A stretch of 64,000 nucleotides of DNA from CAVRQM01 sp963838805 (GCA_963838805.1 CAWISK010000004.1:124001-188000), one strand, 5' to 3'. Counted from the first letter of the stretch, positions 48,585 through 58,584 are shown. Translations and numbers: made by a program. The notes: generated from the letters alone by a model not told the origin.

Positions 48585-49085
48585 CTACTGGGTGGCCGGG
48601 GTTTTGCCGGCCTTCTCGGCCGCCGTCCGGAGCACCGTGTCCGTGTCCTTCTTGAAGGTCGCGAGATCGACCTCCATGCCGTTGAGCACGGTGCTCCAGT
48701 GGCGGGTTATTGCCGCCATTGCGACGGTCTCGCGGACCTCCTCCTCGGTCGCTCCGTTCGCGCGCGCTGCCGCGGTATGGAAGTAGATGCAGTAGGCGCA
48801 GGGGATCTGGGCTGCGACGGCCAATCCAATGAGCTGCTTCTCCTTCCCCGATAGCGCGGTATGGGGATCGAGCTGAACGGTCTTGAATTCGTCCCACGCG
48901 CCGGCAATGCCGGCTTCGGGGAAAACCTTGAAAAATCCCGGCACGAAGCCGAGTGTCGCCTCGATGTCGCGGTACGCAGCCTGTGCGGATGCATCGGGCT
49001 GCTGAGCGGTGGCGGCCAGGGTGGTCGCGCTCAGCATTCCGATCGCTCCCAGGATCGTCGTGGCACGGCGAAGGTTCGGTCGCAT
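48585..49085 (-). CDS. Secreted AhpD/carboxymuconolactone decarboxylase-like protein
   Basis: A 166-aa protein. ATG 49085 has AGGAGG six bases upstream and opens a signal peptide (LGAIGMLSATTLAATAQ). The mature part is the all-helical AhpD/CMD domain (LIGLAVAAQIPCAYCIYFHT, ARANGATEEEVRETVAMAA). The CxxC with a nearby His suggests alkylhydroperoxidase-type redox activity in the periplasm. The exported form is less common than the cytoplasmic one. Confidence 0.85.
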   Translation of the reverse strand: MRPNLRRATTILGAIGMLSATTLAATAQQPDASAQAAYRDIEATLGFVPGFFKVFPEAGIAGAWDEFKTVQLDPHTALSGKEKQLIGLAVAAQIPCAYCIYFHTAAARANGATEEEVRETVAMAAITRHWSTVLNGMEVDLATFKKDTDTVLRTAAEKAGKTPATQ

Positions 49086-49278
49086 GGCATCCTCCTGTTG
49101 CGGGTGACGAAGCGACCTCGGCCGCGCTTCTGTCGGGCTCGGTCGCAGGTGTAGGATCACCGCCGCGCGTTGGAGCGAGCGTGGGCGTGGGCGTGGAAAT
49201 TTCGCGGGCCGGCGCTGAACCCCAAACCCGCGGCGGCCCTGGAACGGCGCGTCACGCACGCACTCGAGGGAGGAACGG

Positions 49279-49527
49279 ATGTCACGCATCATCGTCGAGC
49301 GGACCTTCGCCACGCCGCAATCCGAAGCCGACATGGCGGCCGTCGCCAACCGCGAGCGGCCCTGTCTGGAGGTGTACGCCGTCGCGTGGCGGCGCAGCCT
49401 GCTGTCGGAGGATCGGCGCCGGATGGTTTGTGAATATGAGGCCGCCGACGCCGAGACCGTCCGGCGCGTGCAGCGTGAGGCGGAGGCGCAGTTCGACCGC
49501 ATCTGGGCGGCTGAACTGATCGAGTAG
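49279..49527 (+). CDS. DUF4242 protein, first copy
   Basis: An 82-aa protein (MSRIIVERTFATPQS, LLSEDRRRMVCEYEA, FDRIWAAELIE) of the DUF4242 family; a Streptomyces member binds nickel. ATG 49279 has GGAGGAACGG upstream. It is about 70% identical to the copy at 52727, and both are followed by the same 23-bp sequence. The two copies bracket the BTAD/AAA regulator, so they may be its targets or sensors. Confidence 0.85.
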   Translation: MSRIIVERTFATPQSEADMAAVANRERPCLEVYAVAWRRSLLSEDRRRMVCEYEAADAETVRRVQREAEAQFDRIWAAELIE

Positions 49528-49531
49528 CAAG

Positions 49532-49554
49532 CCGGAAGCAACGAAATGACCGCT
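49532..49554 (+). repeat. 3' flank repeat, copy one
   Basis: CCGGAAGCAACGAAATGACC and the next bases CGCT match 52980-53002 at 21 of 23 positions. Each copy starts a few bases after the stop of a DUF4242 gene, so the duplication carried gene plus flank. Confidence 0.75.
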
Positions 49555-49589
49555 TGGTAAACATCTCAACCCACGGTGTTCGGCTCGCG

Positions 49590-52500
49590 GTGAGTGGCTT
49601 GTCCAGCGGCCGCGAAGTCAGGATTCGGCTCCTCGGCGATCTCGAAGTCGCGCGAGCGGGGCGCGCTGTCGCGTTGCCCGCATCGAAGCGTACGCGGGCG
49701 CTGCTCGGTTATCTCGTCACCGCCGGGTCGCCGCAGATGCGGCACACGCTTTGCGATCTGCTCTGGGACGGTCCGGACGACCCGCGGGGCGCCCTGCGCT
49801 GGAGCCTCAGCAAATTGCGCGATGTTGTGGACGACGCATGACGTCGTCCGGTTGAGCGCCGACCGCGAGCGCGTCGCCTTCGTTCGTCACCATGTCGTGA
49901 TCGACGTGGATCAGGTACGGGCTCTGCTGCCGGGGGCACCCGAGCACGCGGCGCTCGACGCGCTTGAACAGGCCGCGGGTCTCCTGCAAGGCGAGTTCCT
50001 CGACGGCCTCGACCTGCCCGTCTGCCACCGCTTCCACCATTGGTGCATGGCAGAGCGTGAGCGCCTCGGTGAGGTGCGGCGCAACGTGCTTGGGCAACTC
50101 GTCGAGCGCCTGCGCCAGGATCCGCCACGTGCGCTGCCCTATGCGCGCGCGCTGATCGCCGCTGATCCGCTCGCGGAAAGCGCCCATGCGGCGCTGATCC
50201 ACCTGCTTTCCAAATCCGGGCGCCAGCACGAGGCCGAGGCCCACTGCAAGCGGGCGAGCGAGCTGCTGCGACAGGAAGTCGGCACCGCGGCAGCGGAGGC
50301 CTTGCGCGCCGCCTTGCGCGAGGCGCGCAGCAGGCGCGCGGCCAGCGTGACGGCAGTATCCGCGATAGTCCCCGAGTCGCCCGGATCTCCGGCGTCAGCC
50401 CTGCCAGACCTGCGCCCGGTGCTGATCGGCCGGGATGCCGAACAGCGCCGGATCACGGATGCCGCGGCCTCCCTGGCGAGCGCTGTCGGGCACCGGCCGC
50501 TGCTGTTCCTGGGCGAAGCTGGCATCGGCAAGACCCGCCTGCTGGAGACGCTGGCGCGGCCGCCGCTGGGCGCGGCGCCCGGGTCGCTTTCGGCCGCTGC
50601 TTCGAGGCCGAGATGGTGCGGCCATATGGCTGCTTCATGGACGCGCTGCGCGGCCTCGCGGACACTCTCATTCCGGATGGGCCGCGCGCCGATCTTTCCG
50701 TGCTCCTCCTCGCCCAGCAGCGCGCCTCGGACGCCGGCGACCGGGAGCGGCTGCTGGCAGGCATCGCGTCACTCGTGCGCAGCCTGACGGAGGGCCAGCC
50801 ATTCGTCCTCATCCTTGATGACTTGCAATGGGTGGACGAGGCCTCGGCCTCGTTGCTGCACTTCCTGGCGCGCAGTTCGATCCCGAAACTTCTGCTGGCC
50901 GGCGCCGCGCGTGCCGGCGAGATCGACGACAACCCCTGGGCAAAGCGGCTGGTGCAATCGATGGTGCGCGATGCGCTTCTGGAGCGGCTGCCGCTCGCTG
51001 CGCTAACCCGCCCGGAAACTGCGGCACTCACCGGCCTCGATCCCGATAGCGAGGATGCGGCCACGGCCTTTCGCACCAGCGGCGGCAACCCGCTTCTGGC
51101 ACTGGAACTCGCGCGTGCCCGCCAGCATGGGACGGAGCTCCGGGGCCAGAGCCTGGAAACTCTGGTTGCCGACCGCCTGTCGCGCCTCGGCGAGGAAGAG
51201 CGTGAGGTCATCGTCTGGGCGGCCGCGATCGGCCGCCAGTTCCGCCCGGAACTGGTCGGCGCCTGTCTCAATCTAGGAGAAAGCGTGCTGTTCGGGCGGA
51301 TCGAGCGACTAGGCCGGCACGGCCTGCTGCGCCCGGCTGCCGATGGGTATTTCGACTTCTCCCACGATCTGGTGCGTCAGGGCGTCTATCGGCTGCAATC
51401 GCAGCCGCATCGCCGCCTGCTGCATCGCCGGATTGCTCTCGCGCTGTCCGCCGTGGTGGAGGATGACCCGAGCCTCTACGGCGATCTTGTCCACCACGCC
51501 GAGCTGGCGGAGGACCATGCGACCGCCGTCCGCGCCTGCATTGCCGCCGGCGAGCGGTGCCTGCGCTTGTTTGCCAACACTCAGGCCGATGCGACCGCTG
51601 AGCGGGGCCTGGCGCATTTGGAGCATCTGCCGGATGGGCGTGAACGGATCCGCCATTGCGTCCAGCCTGCTTCAGCTGAAAGTGTTCGCGGGAGTGGCTA
51701 CGACGAGGCGCGACCCGCAGGCCCTGCTTGACGCTCTGGAACGTGTGTCCGACGCCGCCGCGCTGGCAGGCATGTACAGCGAAGCGGCGACGGCGCTGGA
51801 CGCAATATCCTGGCTGCACCAGCGCGCCAACGACACGGATCGCACGCAACAGGCGACATCTGCGTGCCGAGCGGATCAGTCGGACGGCCGACACGGCAAC
51901 GCGCTGCCAACAATTGGCGAACACGGGTCGCTGCCTGCTGGACGTGGAGTCCGCGGTGCCGCGGGCGATGGCGCTCATCAGCGAGGCCGAGGCAATGGCG
52001 GAGGCGCACAACCTGCACTTCGTGGAGCTGGAGTGGGGTCGGGCGCTGGCGGCACGGTGGCGCGGCGAACTCGACGCGGCCGCCCGCCTGATGGCGCGGG
52101 CGCTGGCGCTCGCCAGAACTCCGGGAGGACCGTTGGCGCGAAGCGGAGTGCCTCGTCTGGCTCGCGATGATCGCACTGGAACGCGGCGATCTCGACGCGC
52201 TGGAAACGCATTGCGACGACATCGAACGGGTCATGGACCGCATGGACCGATCGCGCGCGCCAGTCGTCGGCGCGTTGCGCGCCCTGGCCGGGCTTAGGCG
52301 ATCGCTGCCGGAGGCAGCTTCACGATTGATGGCAAGCTTGGCCGAATTGCGCGCCCTGGACGATAAAGGGCGGCTTGCCTACGCCCTGAACACCTGGGCG
52401 GCGGTCGCACTGGATCGGGGGGAGCGCGACGACGCGCGCGCACCGCGGCGCAGGAGGCGCTTGCTGTTGCGAGAGTTCTGCGGCGGCCGACCGAAATCGC

Positions 52501-52705
52501 CGTCTCAGGCGCTATCCTGGCCCGCATCGCGGTCGCGGAGGGCGACCAACGAGCAGCCGTGGCCTATCTGGCGGAGGCGCGGACACTATACGGCGAGGCG
52601 GCGCTCGGAGCGCGGGGACGGGAGCACCTCGAGCGAGCGGAGCACGCAATCGGGCTGCGCTTTCCAACGCTGGCTCACACGGTCCCGGCTTACAAGGCAA
52701 CATAG
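49590..52705 (+). CDS. BTAD/SARP-like transcriptional regulator with AAA ATPase, about six frameshifts
   Basis: A large regulator of about 1,035 aa. The N-terminus is a winged-helix DNA-binding domain (VRIRLLGDLEVARAGRAVA, RALLGYLVTAGSP, ALRWSLSKLRDVV). The BTAD domain follows (GLLQGEFLDGLDLPVCHRFH, HAALIHLLSKSGRQHEAE). The ATPase part has LLFLGEAGIGKTRLLETLA (Walker A), FVLILDDLQWVDEASASLLH (Walker B) and RTSGGNPLLALELARA. A TPR-like tail ends at 52705. Frame changes fall near 49840, 50590, 51650, 51860, 52120 and 52440. Conserved sequence resumes each time. The start could also be ATG/GTG near 49554. The density of breaks leaves open a true pseudogene. Confidence 0.75.
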
Positions 52706-52726
52706 TGATGCACACGAGAGGTAGCC

Positions 52727-52975
52727 ATGTCACGGGTCATCGTTGAGAGAACGTTCGCGACGCCGCTCGCGGATTCCGACCTGATGGCGTTCGCCAGCCG
52801 ACAGCAGAGATGCCTGGAGATCTATCGAGTCACCCACCGGCGCAGCCTGCTGTCGCAAGATCGGCGTCGGATGATGTGTGAATACGAAGCGCCGGACGCC
52901 GAGAGCGTGCGACGCGTGCAGCACGAGGCCGAAGGGTCGTTCGAGCGCATCTGGGTAGCCAAGGTGATCGAGTAG
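52727..52975 (+). CDS. DUF4242 protein, second copy
   Basis: An 82-aa paralogue of the gene at 49279 (MSRVIVERTFATPLA, LLSQDRRRMMCEYEA, FERIWVAKVIE). ATG 52727 has GAGAGGT upstream. It starts 21 bases after the regulator stop and so is probably co-transcribed with it. Differences fall in the central region (EIYRVTHRR against EVYAVAWRR), which could change the ligand. Confidence 0.85.
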   Translation: MSRVIVERTFATPLADSDLMAFASRQQRCLEIYRVTHRRSLLSQDRRRMMCEYEAPDAESVRRVQHEAEGSFERIWVAKVIE

Positions 52976-52979
52976 CGGC

Positions 52980-53002
52980 CCGGAAGCAACGGAACGACCG
53001 CT
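52980..53002 (+). repeat. 3' flank repeat, copy two
   Basis: CCGGAAGCAACGGAACGACC and the next bases GCT match the flank of the first DUF4242 copy (49532-49554) with two mismatches. The similarity stops soon after, which marks the edge of the duplicated unit. Confidence 0.75.
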
Positions 53003-53067
53003 CAACAAGAACCCCGCGATCGTGTTGCCGCCGCAGACAAGCACGGCCACGACCTTCGGCAGAGTGG

Positions 53068-54123
53068 CTACCCGGCTGGAATCGTCAAGACAGGCGCCCG
53101 GCCGTCCGTGCTGCCCTGCGCAAGCGCGATCAGAAGTTCCAGGATCGTGTATGCGACCTTCGAATTGAAGTCGCTGTCATCGATCCAGAACCATGCATCC
53201 CCATATCGCACGGCCGTATAGGCATTCGGTGGCGCGGACCTGCCGACATGCGTCCTGATGATGGGCTTCATCGCGAGCAGCGTCGAAGAAGACGGGGAAA
53301 TCGTCCGCCCGGCCGCTACGTCGTCTGGCAGAACCTCGATCTCGGCACTCACCTGCGACAGGACGGCGATGAGCGGGCGGGTGAGCATTGCGATCTGGTC
53401 GGGGCCGGTTGTGACATGCCCATAGACGACCTCGGCCTCGACCTCTCCGGGCGCCATGCCGAGCAGACGGCGTGTCCGCGCTGCGACTGCCTGGGAAGCG
53501 GGCTCGCCTCCGTTCGCAATGCCCAGGAAAACGTGATTGCCGTCCTTTTTGTGAACGAAGCGTACCGTCAGCAGACCGCGCACCTGCAAACGCCGCATTC
53601 CGGCAAGCAGCTCGAAGAATTCAGGGTCGGCCGTGCCCTCCTCACCGCCGAGGACGACCGTGTTGCGGAGCGGTCCCACCGACTGCACGCCCAGGCGAAA
53701 CAGCACGTCGATCGGCATGCCGCTTTGCGCCAGTGGCAGGAGATCGGCGGGCGAAAGCGGCCGGATCGCCGTCTGCGCCAGATCCTCACCGGCCAGCGGC
53801 GCGAAGGTGATCGTCGGGTGGTCGCTGTAGTTCAACGCGGCCAGGCCGGTCGCGTAATTGCCGGGGCGGGCGTTCGGATACAGGTTGAGGCCGAGTTCCG
53901 CGGAGCGCTCCAGCGTGTAGCTCGAAATGACCTGGTTGACCGCGAGGAATGTGGGCGTGTCGCCGTAACGGAGCCGCACGATGTTGAGCAGGATCTGGCG
54001 CTTCTGCGCCTCCGATATCGCGCGGGTATATTGTAGCTGGTCGGTGCCCAGGCGATACGGACCTATGCCGGCGCACCCAAGCAGGCTCGTGGACAGCGCG
54101 ACGAGGACAGGAAGATTGCGCAG
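53068..54123 (-). CDS. Hypothetical lipoprotein, probable CTG start
   Basis: A protein of about 351 aa, function unknown. The frame is open upstream of the first ATG (53979) and includes RNLPVLVALSTSLLGCAG, a signal peptide with lipobox, so translation must begin before it. A stop (TGA) lies six codons before that segment. The only fitting start is CTG at 54123, with GGAGGA five bases upstream. The mature part has EAQKRQILLNIVRLRYGDTP, FLAVNQVISSYTLE and a C-terminal AWFWIDDSDFNSKVAYTIL. I have seen similar uncharacterised lipoproteins in proteobacteria but know no role. A damaged ATG or an indel could also explain the start. Confidence 0.7.
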   Translation of the reverse strand: MRNLPVLVALSTSLLGCAGIGPYRLGTDQLQYTRAISEAQKRQILLNIVRLRYGDTPTFLAVNQVISSYTLERSAELGLNLYPNARPGNYATGLAALNYSDHPTITFAPLAGEDLAQTAIRPLSPADLLPLAQSGMPIDVLFRLGVQSVGPLRNTVVLGGEEGTADPEFFELLAGMRRLQVRGLLTVRFVHKKDGNHVFLGIANGGEPASQAVAARTRRLLGMAPGEVEAEVVYGHVTTGPDQIAMLTRPLIAVLSQVSAEIEVLPDDVAAGRTISPSSSTLLAMKPIIRTHVGRSAPPNAYTAVRYGDAWFWIDDSDFNSKVAYTILELLIALAQGSTDGRAPVLTIPAG

Positions 54124-54237
54124 GACGGTCCTCCGTCAGCGGCAGATCGACTTCCAATATTCCACATGTCCCGTGTCGGTGGAAGCGCCCCGGATTGGAG
54201 CGCCTCCAGTCCGAGTTTGACCGAGTGTCCCTGCGCG

Positions 54238-54711
54238 TCAGAGTTTCGCGACCAGCGCCGCAAGCTGATCCGCGCACTGCCCCCAGCCCTGGTGGAAGCC
54301 CATCTTCTCGTGCGCCTCGCGATCTTCCGCCGTCCAGTGGCGCACCCGCGCGGTGTAGCGGGTCTTGCCGGCCTCGTCCTCGAAGGTCACGATCGCCGTC
54401 ATGAACGGCTTGGCCGATGGCTCCCAGGCCTTCGTATAGGCGTCGGTGAACACCAGGCGCCGATTCTCGACGACTTCCAGATACACGCCCGGACAGGGAA
54501 TCTCCTGACCCTCGGGGCTGCGCATGACGATCAGGTTCGCGCCACCCGGCCGCACATCCATTTCGGCGACGGGAGTCGTGTACGGCAGCGGCGCGAACCA
54601 TTGCTTGAGCAGCTCGGGATCGGTCCAGGCGCGATACAGCTTCTCGCGCGGCGCGTCGATCAATCGGGTCAGGACAAGCTCGCGGTCTGCGAGCGGGGTT
54701 TCAGCACTCAT
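54238..54711 (-). CDS. AHSA1/SRPBCC-domain protein
   Basis: A 157-aa protein of the START-like AHSA1 family: LVLTRLIDAPREKLYRAWTD, PELLKQWFAP, DVRPGGANLIVM, ENRRLVFTDAYTKAWEPS and HEKMGFHQGWGQCADQLAAL. These bind hydrophobic ligands and often sit beside ArsR or ECF regulators. ATG 54711 is the third of three in-frame ATGs and has AGGAG at seven bases. A VOC remnant lies just upstream. Confidence 0.88.
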   Translation of the reverse strand: MSAETPLADRELVLTRLIDAPREKLYRAWTDPELLKQWFAPLPYTTPVAEMDVRPGGANLIVMRSPEGQEIPCPGVYLEVVENRRLVFTDAYTKAWEPSAKPFMTAIVTFEDEAGKTRYTARVRHWTAEDREAHEKMGFHQGWGQCADQLAALVAKL

Positions 54712-54743
54712 CATCATCTCCTGTTCTTGAAGGATGGGCGCGC

Positions 54744-54897
54744 TCACGCCTGCTCGTACGCCCGCGTCAGCGCCCCGATGTCGAGCTTGCGCACCGCGAG
54801 CATGGTCTGCATGACCCGCCTCGACCGCGCGGCGTCCCTGTCCTGCAGCATGCTCCGCTTGTTCGTCGAACCACAGGAATGGCGTGATCCTCCGCAT
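54744..54897 (-). pseudogene. Remnant of a PhnB-like VOC protein with internal deletion
   Basis: The first 18 codons encode MRRITPFLWFDEQAEHAA, the standard start of PhnB-like VOC proteins (about 155 aa). In a neighbouring frame this joins directly to QDRDAARSRRVMQTMLAVRK and LDIGALTRAYEQA, the standard end of the same family. About 105-110 residues of the middle, with the metal-binding fold, are missing. The junction is around GCATGCTGCAGG. The span is 154 bp, not a multiple of three, so it cannot be translated whole. It lies between the AHSA1 gene and an intact VOC gene. Confidence 0.75.
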
Positions 54898-54947
54898 CAA
54901 CTTCGCTCCTCGATTGGGCCTTGATGGTCGGTCAGCGTCCCGGAAGC

Positions 54948-55381
54948 CTAGCGTCTCGGCTGGTTCATCGCCCACAGCACGCCAAACGGATCGCGTACCT
55001 GCCCGTAGCGGTCGCCCCAGAACATCTCCGAGACCGGCAACACCATTTCCACGCCGGCCGCGACGGCGCGCGCCCACCACGCGTCGATGTCATCCACATA
55101 CAGCGTGAGATTGAAGCCCTGCGGCGCGCGCCACGGATGTCCGTGCTCGGGATAGGGGTCGCTCAGCATGACCGAGCTGCCGTTGATGTGCAGGTGAACG
55201 TGCATGGTGCGGCCCTGCTCGTCCACGGGGTGGGCGGTGACCAGCTCCGCCCCGAAGGCCTGCCTATAGAAATCGGCGGCCTTCATCGCGCCGTCCACCG
55301 TCACATAGGCGATCACGCCGCCCTTGACGGCGGGTGTGTCGCCGCGCCGGTGGCGTCGTGGCTGGTGTCTGCTCGCGTCAT
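54948..55381 (-). CDS. VOC/glyoxalase-fold protein (PhnB-like), one frameshift
   Basis: A protein of about 144 aa. ATG 55381 (MTRADTSHDATGAATHP) has GGAGGCGAGAG upstream. Near 55330 the frame moves by one base into VKGGVIAYVTVDGAMKAADF, then YRQAFGAELVTAHPVDEQGR, HLHINGSSVMLSDPYPEHG and DRYGQVRDPFGVLWAMNQ. This is the PhnB-like VOC fold. Its partner in function is unknown. It follows the sigma factor gene on the same strand, a frequent context for these small proteins. Confidence 0.83.
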
Positions 55382-55459
55382 CTCTCGCCTCCGCTGGTTG
55401 GTGTCTGCCCAAGGACGAGCAGGCGCGGCACGTGGCCGACATGGCGCGCGCGAAATATA

Positions 55460-56733
55460 TCAGCCCGACTGCCGCGCGGTTTCGCGCTGCAGGCTGGTCG
55501 AGATGCTGGCGGATATGCGCCGCCTCGGCGGGCGTATGTGCGAGCGCGATGGCCCGGTCGAACGCCATGCATGCGCCTCGCCGCGTGCGGCCGAGCTGCA
55601 GCAGCAGCGCACCCTTCGCGCCGAAGAAATGGAAATAGCCGGAGAGCCGCGTCCGCGAGCGGGTCGATCATCGCGAGCGCCGCGTCGGGGCCGCGCAGTC
55701 TTGCGCGACGGCAACGGCGCGGTTCAGCGTCACCACGGGCGAGGGCTGCAGCCGTTCGAGCGCGGCATAGAGCAGCGTCGATCTCCGCCCAGTCGGTGTC
55801 CTGCGGCCGCGCGGCGCGCGCGTGCAGCGCGGCGATCGCCGCCTGGATCTGATACGGCCCGGGCGCGCGGTGGCGCATCGCCTTGTCGATCAGCGCCAGG
55901 CCCTCGGCGATCCGCTCGCCGATCCCACAGGCCGCGGTCCTGGTCTTCGAGCAGCATGATGCTCGCCCGCCGCGTCGAACGCGTGCCGCGGCGCGCGCGT
56001 GCTGGAGCAGCATGAGCGCCGCGAGGCCCATGATCTCCGGCTCGGCCTGGAACAGGCGCAGCAGCAGCCGCGCGAGCCGGATCGCCTCGCCGCAGAGATG
56101 CGTGCGGGCCGCGCGTCGCCGGCGGAATAGCCCTCGTTGAACACGAGATAGATCATGGCGGCGACGGCGGCGAGGCGCTCGGCGCGCTCGACGGCGTCCG
56201 GCGCCTCGAACGGAATGTCGGCCCGCGCGATGCGCGCCTTGGCGCGGGTGATGCGCTGCTCCATCGCCGCCTCGCCGACCAGGAAGGCGCGCGCGATCTG
56301 CCCCACCGACAAGCCCCGAGACGATGCGCAGCGCGAGCGCGATCTGCTGCGTGTTCGGCAACTCCGGATGGCAGCAGATGAAGAGCAGGCGCAGCACGTC
56401 GTCACGGTAATGCGCGCTGTCGAGGCGCTCGGCGAGCGGCGTCTCGGCGTCATCGAGATCGGAGAGCGCCTCCTCCTGGGGCAGCGTCGTCGTGGCGCGC
56501 GCCGCTGGCGCACGCCGTCGAGCGCGGCGTTGCGGCCGACCAGGATAAGCCAGGCGGTGGGATCGCGCGGCGGCCCGTTCTGCGGCCAGGCTTTGAGCGC
56601 GCGCAGGCACGCCTCCTGGAACGCCTCCTCCGCGGTGTCGAGGTCGCGGAAATAGCGCAGCAGGGCGCCGATGCGCCTGCGGCACGCGGCGGCGGCCAGG
56701 CGTCGCGCGTCGATCCAGGCCAGTTCGCGTCAT
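55460..56733 (-). CDS. ECF sigma factor of the ECF42 type, several frameshifts
   Basis: An ECF sigma factor of about 420 aa with a C-terminal TPR-like extension. Conserved pieces in order across three frames: ELAWIDARR, FRDLDTAEEAFQEACLRAL and WPQNGPPRDPTAWLILVGRN (region 2), LRLLFICCHPELPNTQQIAL (family mark), VGQIARAFLVGEAAMEQRI (region 4), IYLVFNEGYSAGD, MLLQHARAAAR, GPYQIQAAIAALHARAA and LERLQPSPVVTLNRAVAVA. The ATG is 56733 and the stop 55460. At least five one-base changes are needed. The DGPF gene lies directly upstream, the standard partner of this group. Confidence 0.78.
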
Positions 56734-57120
56734 CGGCGCGCTGCGCCGTCCCGCGCGTCATCGGCGTTGTAGCGGCCGCGATCGGGGCGCACCTCGTAGG
56801 CGCCCGCCCGGATTGGCCGCGGCCAGCTCGCGCGCGACCGCGAGCGCCTCCTCCAGATCGGCGACGTCGATGACGTAGAAGCCGAGCAGCTGCTCCTTGG
56901 TCTCGGCGAACGGACCGTCGATCACCAGCGGCGGCTCCTGCGTCTTGCGCAGTGTCGTGGCGGCGGTGGTGGGCAGCAGGCGCAGCGAGGGTCCGAGCTT
57001 GCCCGCGCGGGCCAGCCGGTCGCGGACGGCCTCGAGCCGCGCCATGACAGCCTCCTCCTCCTCGAGGCTCCAGGACCAGACGACCTCCTCATCGTTGTAG
57101 CAAAGGATGGTGTAGAGCAT
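56715..57120 (-). CDS. DGPF (YCII-related) protein, one frameshift
   Basis: A protein of about 135 aa. ATG 57120 (MLYTILCYNDEEVV) has GGGAGGAG upstream. The family mark VIDGPFAETKEQLLGFYVID is intact. Near 56805 the frame moves by one base into GAYEVRPDRGRYNADDA, the expected end, with a stop near 56715 that overlaps the sigma factor start. DGPF proteins accompany ECF42 sigma factors and probably take part in their signalling. Its start diverges from the FAA hydrolase gene with about 130 bases between. Confidence 0.82.
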
Positions 57121-57251
57121 GCGTGTGGCTCCTCCCGTCTCCAAGGACGCGCGAGTATGCTCCGGGCCGACAGGTTCCCCGCGAAAACCCCGGCTTGGCG
57201 GCGCCGATCGGACCCCGGTATGGTCCGCCCCCCGCAGGAGGGCCGCCGCCG

Positions 57252-57936
57252 ATGCCGGAGTACGTGATCCCGCCGCCGCCCACGGCCGCCGTCCCGGTGC
57301 AGGGCGGCGGATTGTTTCCGGTCCGGCGCATCTTCTGCGTGGGGCGCAACTACGCCGAACACGTGCGCGAGATGGGCGGCGATGTGCGTGAGCCCCCGTT
57401 CTTCTTCACCAAGCCGGCGGACGCCATCGTGACAGGCAGGGCCGCGATGCCCTACCCGCCGCAGACGGCCGAACTTCATCACGAGATGGAGCTGGTGGCA
57501 GCGATCGGCAGCGGCGGTGCCGATATCCCCGTGCAGCGGGCGCTGTCTCATGTCTGGGGCTATGCGGCGGGGCTCGACATGACACGGCGCGACATGCAGG
57601 CGGCCGCGAAAAAAGCCGGCAAGCCGTGGGACATGGCCAAGGGTTTCGACCACTCGGCACCGATCGGCGACATCCTGCCGGCCTCCCGCCTGCCCGATCC
57701 CGCGCGCGGCCGCATCACGCTTTCGGTCAACGGCGCAGGTGCGGCAGGATTCCGATCTGTCGAAGATGATCTGGAGCGTCGCCGAAACCGTCGCCTATCT
57801 GTCGGGGCTGGTGCGGTTGGCGCCGGGTGACCTGATCTTCACCGGCACGCCGGAGGGTGTCGCTGCGGTCGCGCACGGCGACGTGCTGGAGGGCACGATC
57901 GAGGGTGTGGGCCAGGTGAAGACCGCGGTCGTCTGA
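57252..57936 (+). CDS. Fumarylacetoacetate hydrolase-family protein, one frameshift
   Basis: A protein of about 227 aa. ATG 57252 follows GGAGGGCC. FAH core: FCVGRNYAEHVREMGG, PPFFFTKPADAIV, HHEMELVAAIG (metal ligands E-x-E), WGYAAGLDMTRRDMQ and KGFDHSAPIGDI. Near 57735 the frame moves by one base into VRQDSDLSKMIWSVAETVAYLS and GDLIFTGTPEGVAAV, the conserved end. Members hydrolyse acylpyruvates or decarboxylate oxaloacetate; the substrate here is unknown. Confidence 0.87.
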
Positions 57937-57948
57937 CGGGCCATCGTT

Positions 57949-58584
57949 CACAAGCCGTTTTCGACCATGTCCAGCAGACGCTGGCCGAGATCTTGCGTCT
58001 GTGGCGGATCGAAACCGCGCAGCACCCCGTCGATGACCAGCATCGACAGGCCATGCACCGCGGACCACGCCAGAAACTCCGTCCCAGGACGACGCTCGGC
58101 CGGCAGCACGCCCGCCTTCACCATCCGGTCGAGTGCCGCGCCAAGAAGCTGGAAAGGGTTGAGGCCGCTGGCCCCGGCCATCGACGGATCGGGCTCGCTC
58201 CGGGGAACATCCGAGGCGCCGAAGGCGGTACGGAACAACCCGGTCTCCGCGCGGGCGAAACTCAGATAGCCGCTGCCGATCGCGCGCAGCCCGGCGCGGG
58301 CCTGCTCGGCGGGGCTGGTCAGCGGCGGGCACCGCCGCAAGCTCCGCCTCCATCGCGCGGGCCAGCCGGGCGAGTGCCGCCGCGCGCACCGCCAGCAGCA
58401 GACCCTGGCGACTTGCGAAATGGCGATAGGCGGCGTTCGGCACCACGCCCGCGCGCCGCGTGGCCTCACGCAGCACCACCGCCTCGGGCCCGCCCTCGCG
58501 CGCCAGCGCGATGCCCGCCTCCAGCAGCGCCCGGCGCAGATCGCCGTGCCGATAGGTGCCGCGCGCGCGCCCTCCTGTTCTCAC
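57949..58584 (-). CDS. TetR/AcrR-family repressor, one frameshift
   Basis: A protein of about 211 aa. GTG 58584 starts RTGGRARGTYRHGDLRRALL; the HTH is AVVLREATRRAGVVPNAAYRHFASR. Near 58325 the frame moves by one base, and the ligand-binding half follows (AEQARAGLRAIGSGYLSFA, LFRTAFGASD, FLAWSAVHGLSMLVIDGVLRG) in the TetR_C_33-like style. It diverges from the VOC gene at 58687, and a perfect palindrome lies between them, so autoregulation and control of that gene are likely. Confidence 0.88.
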
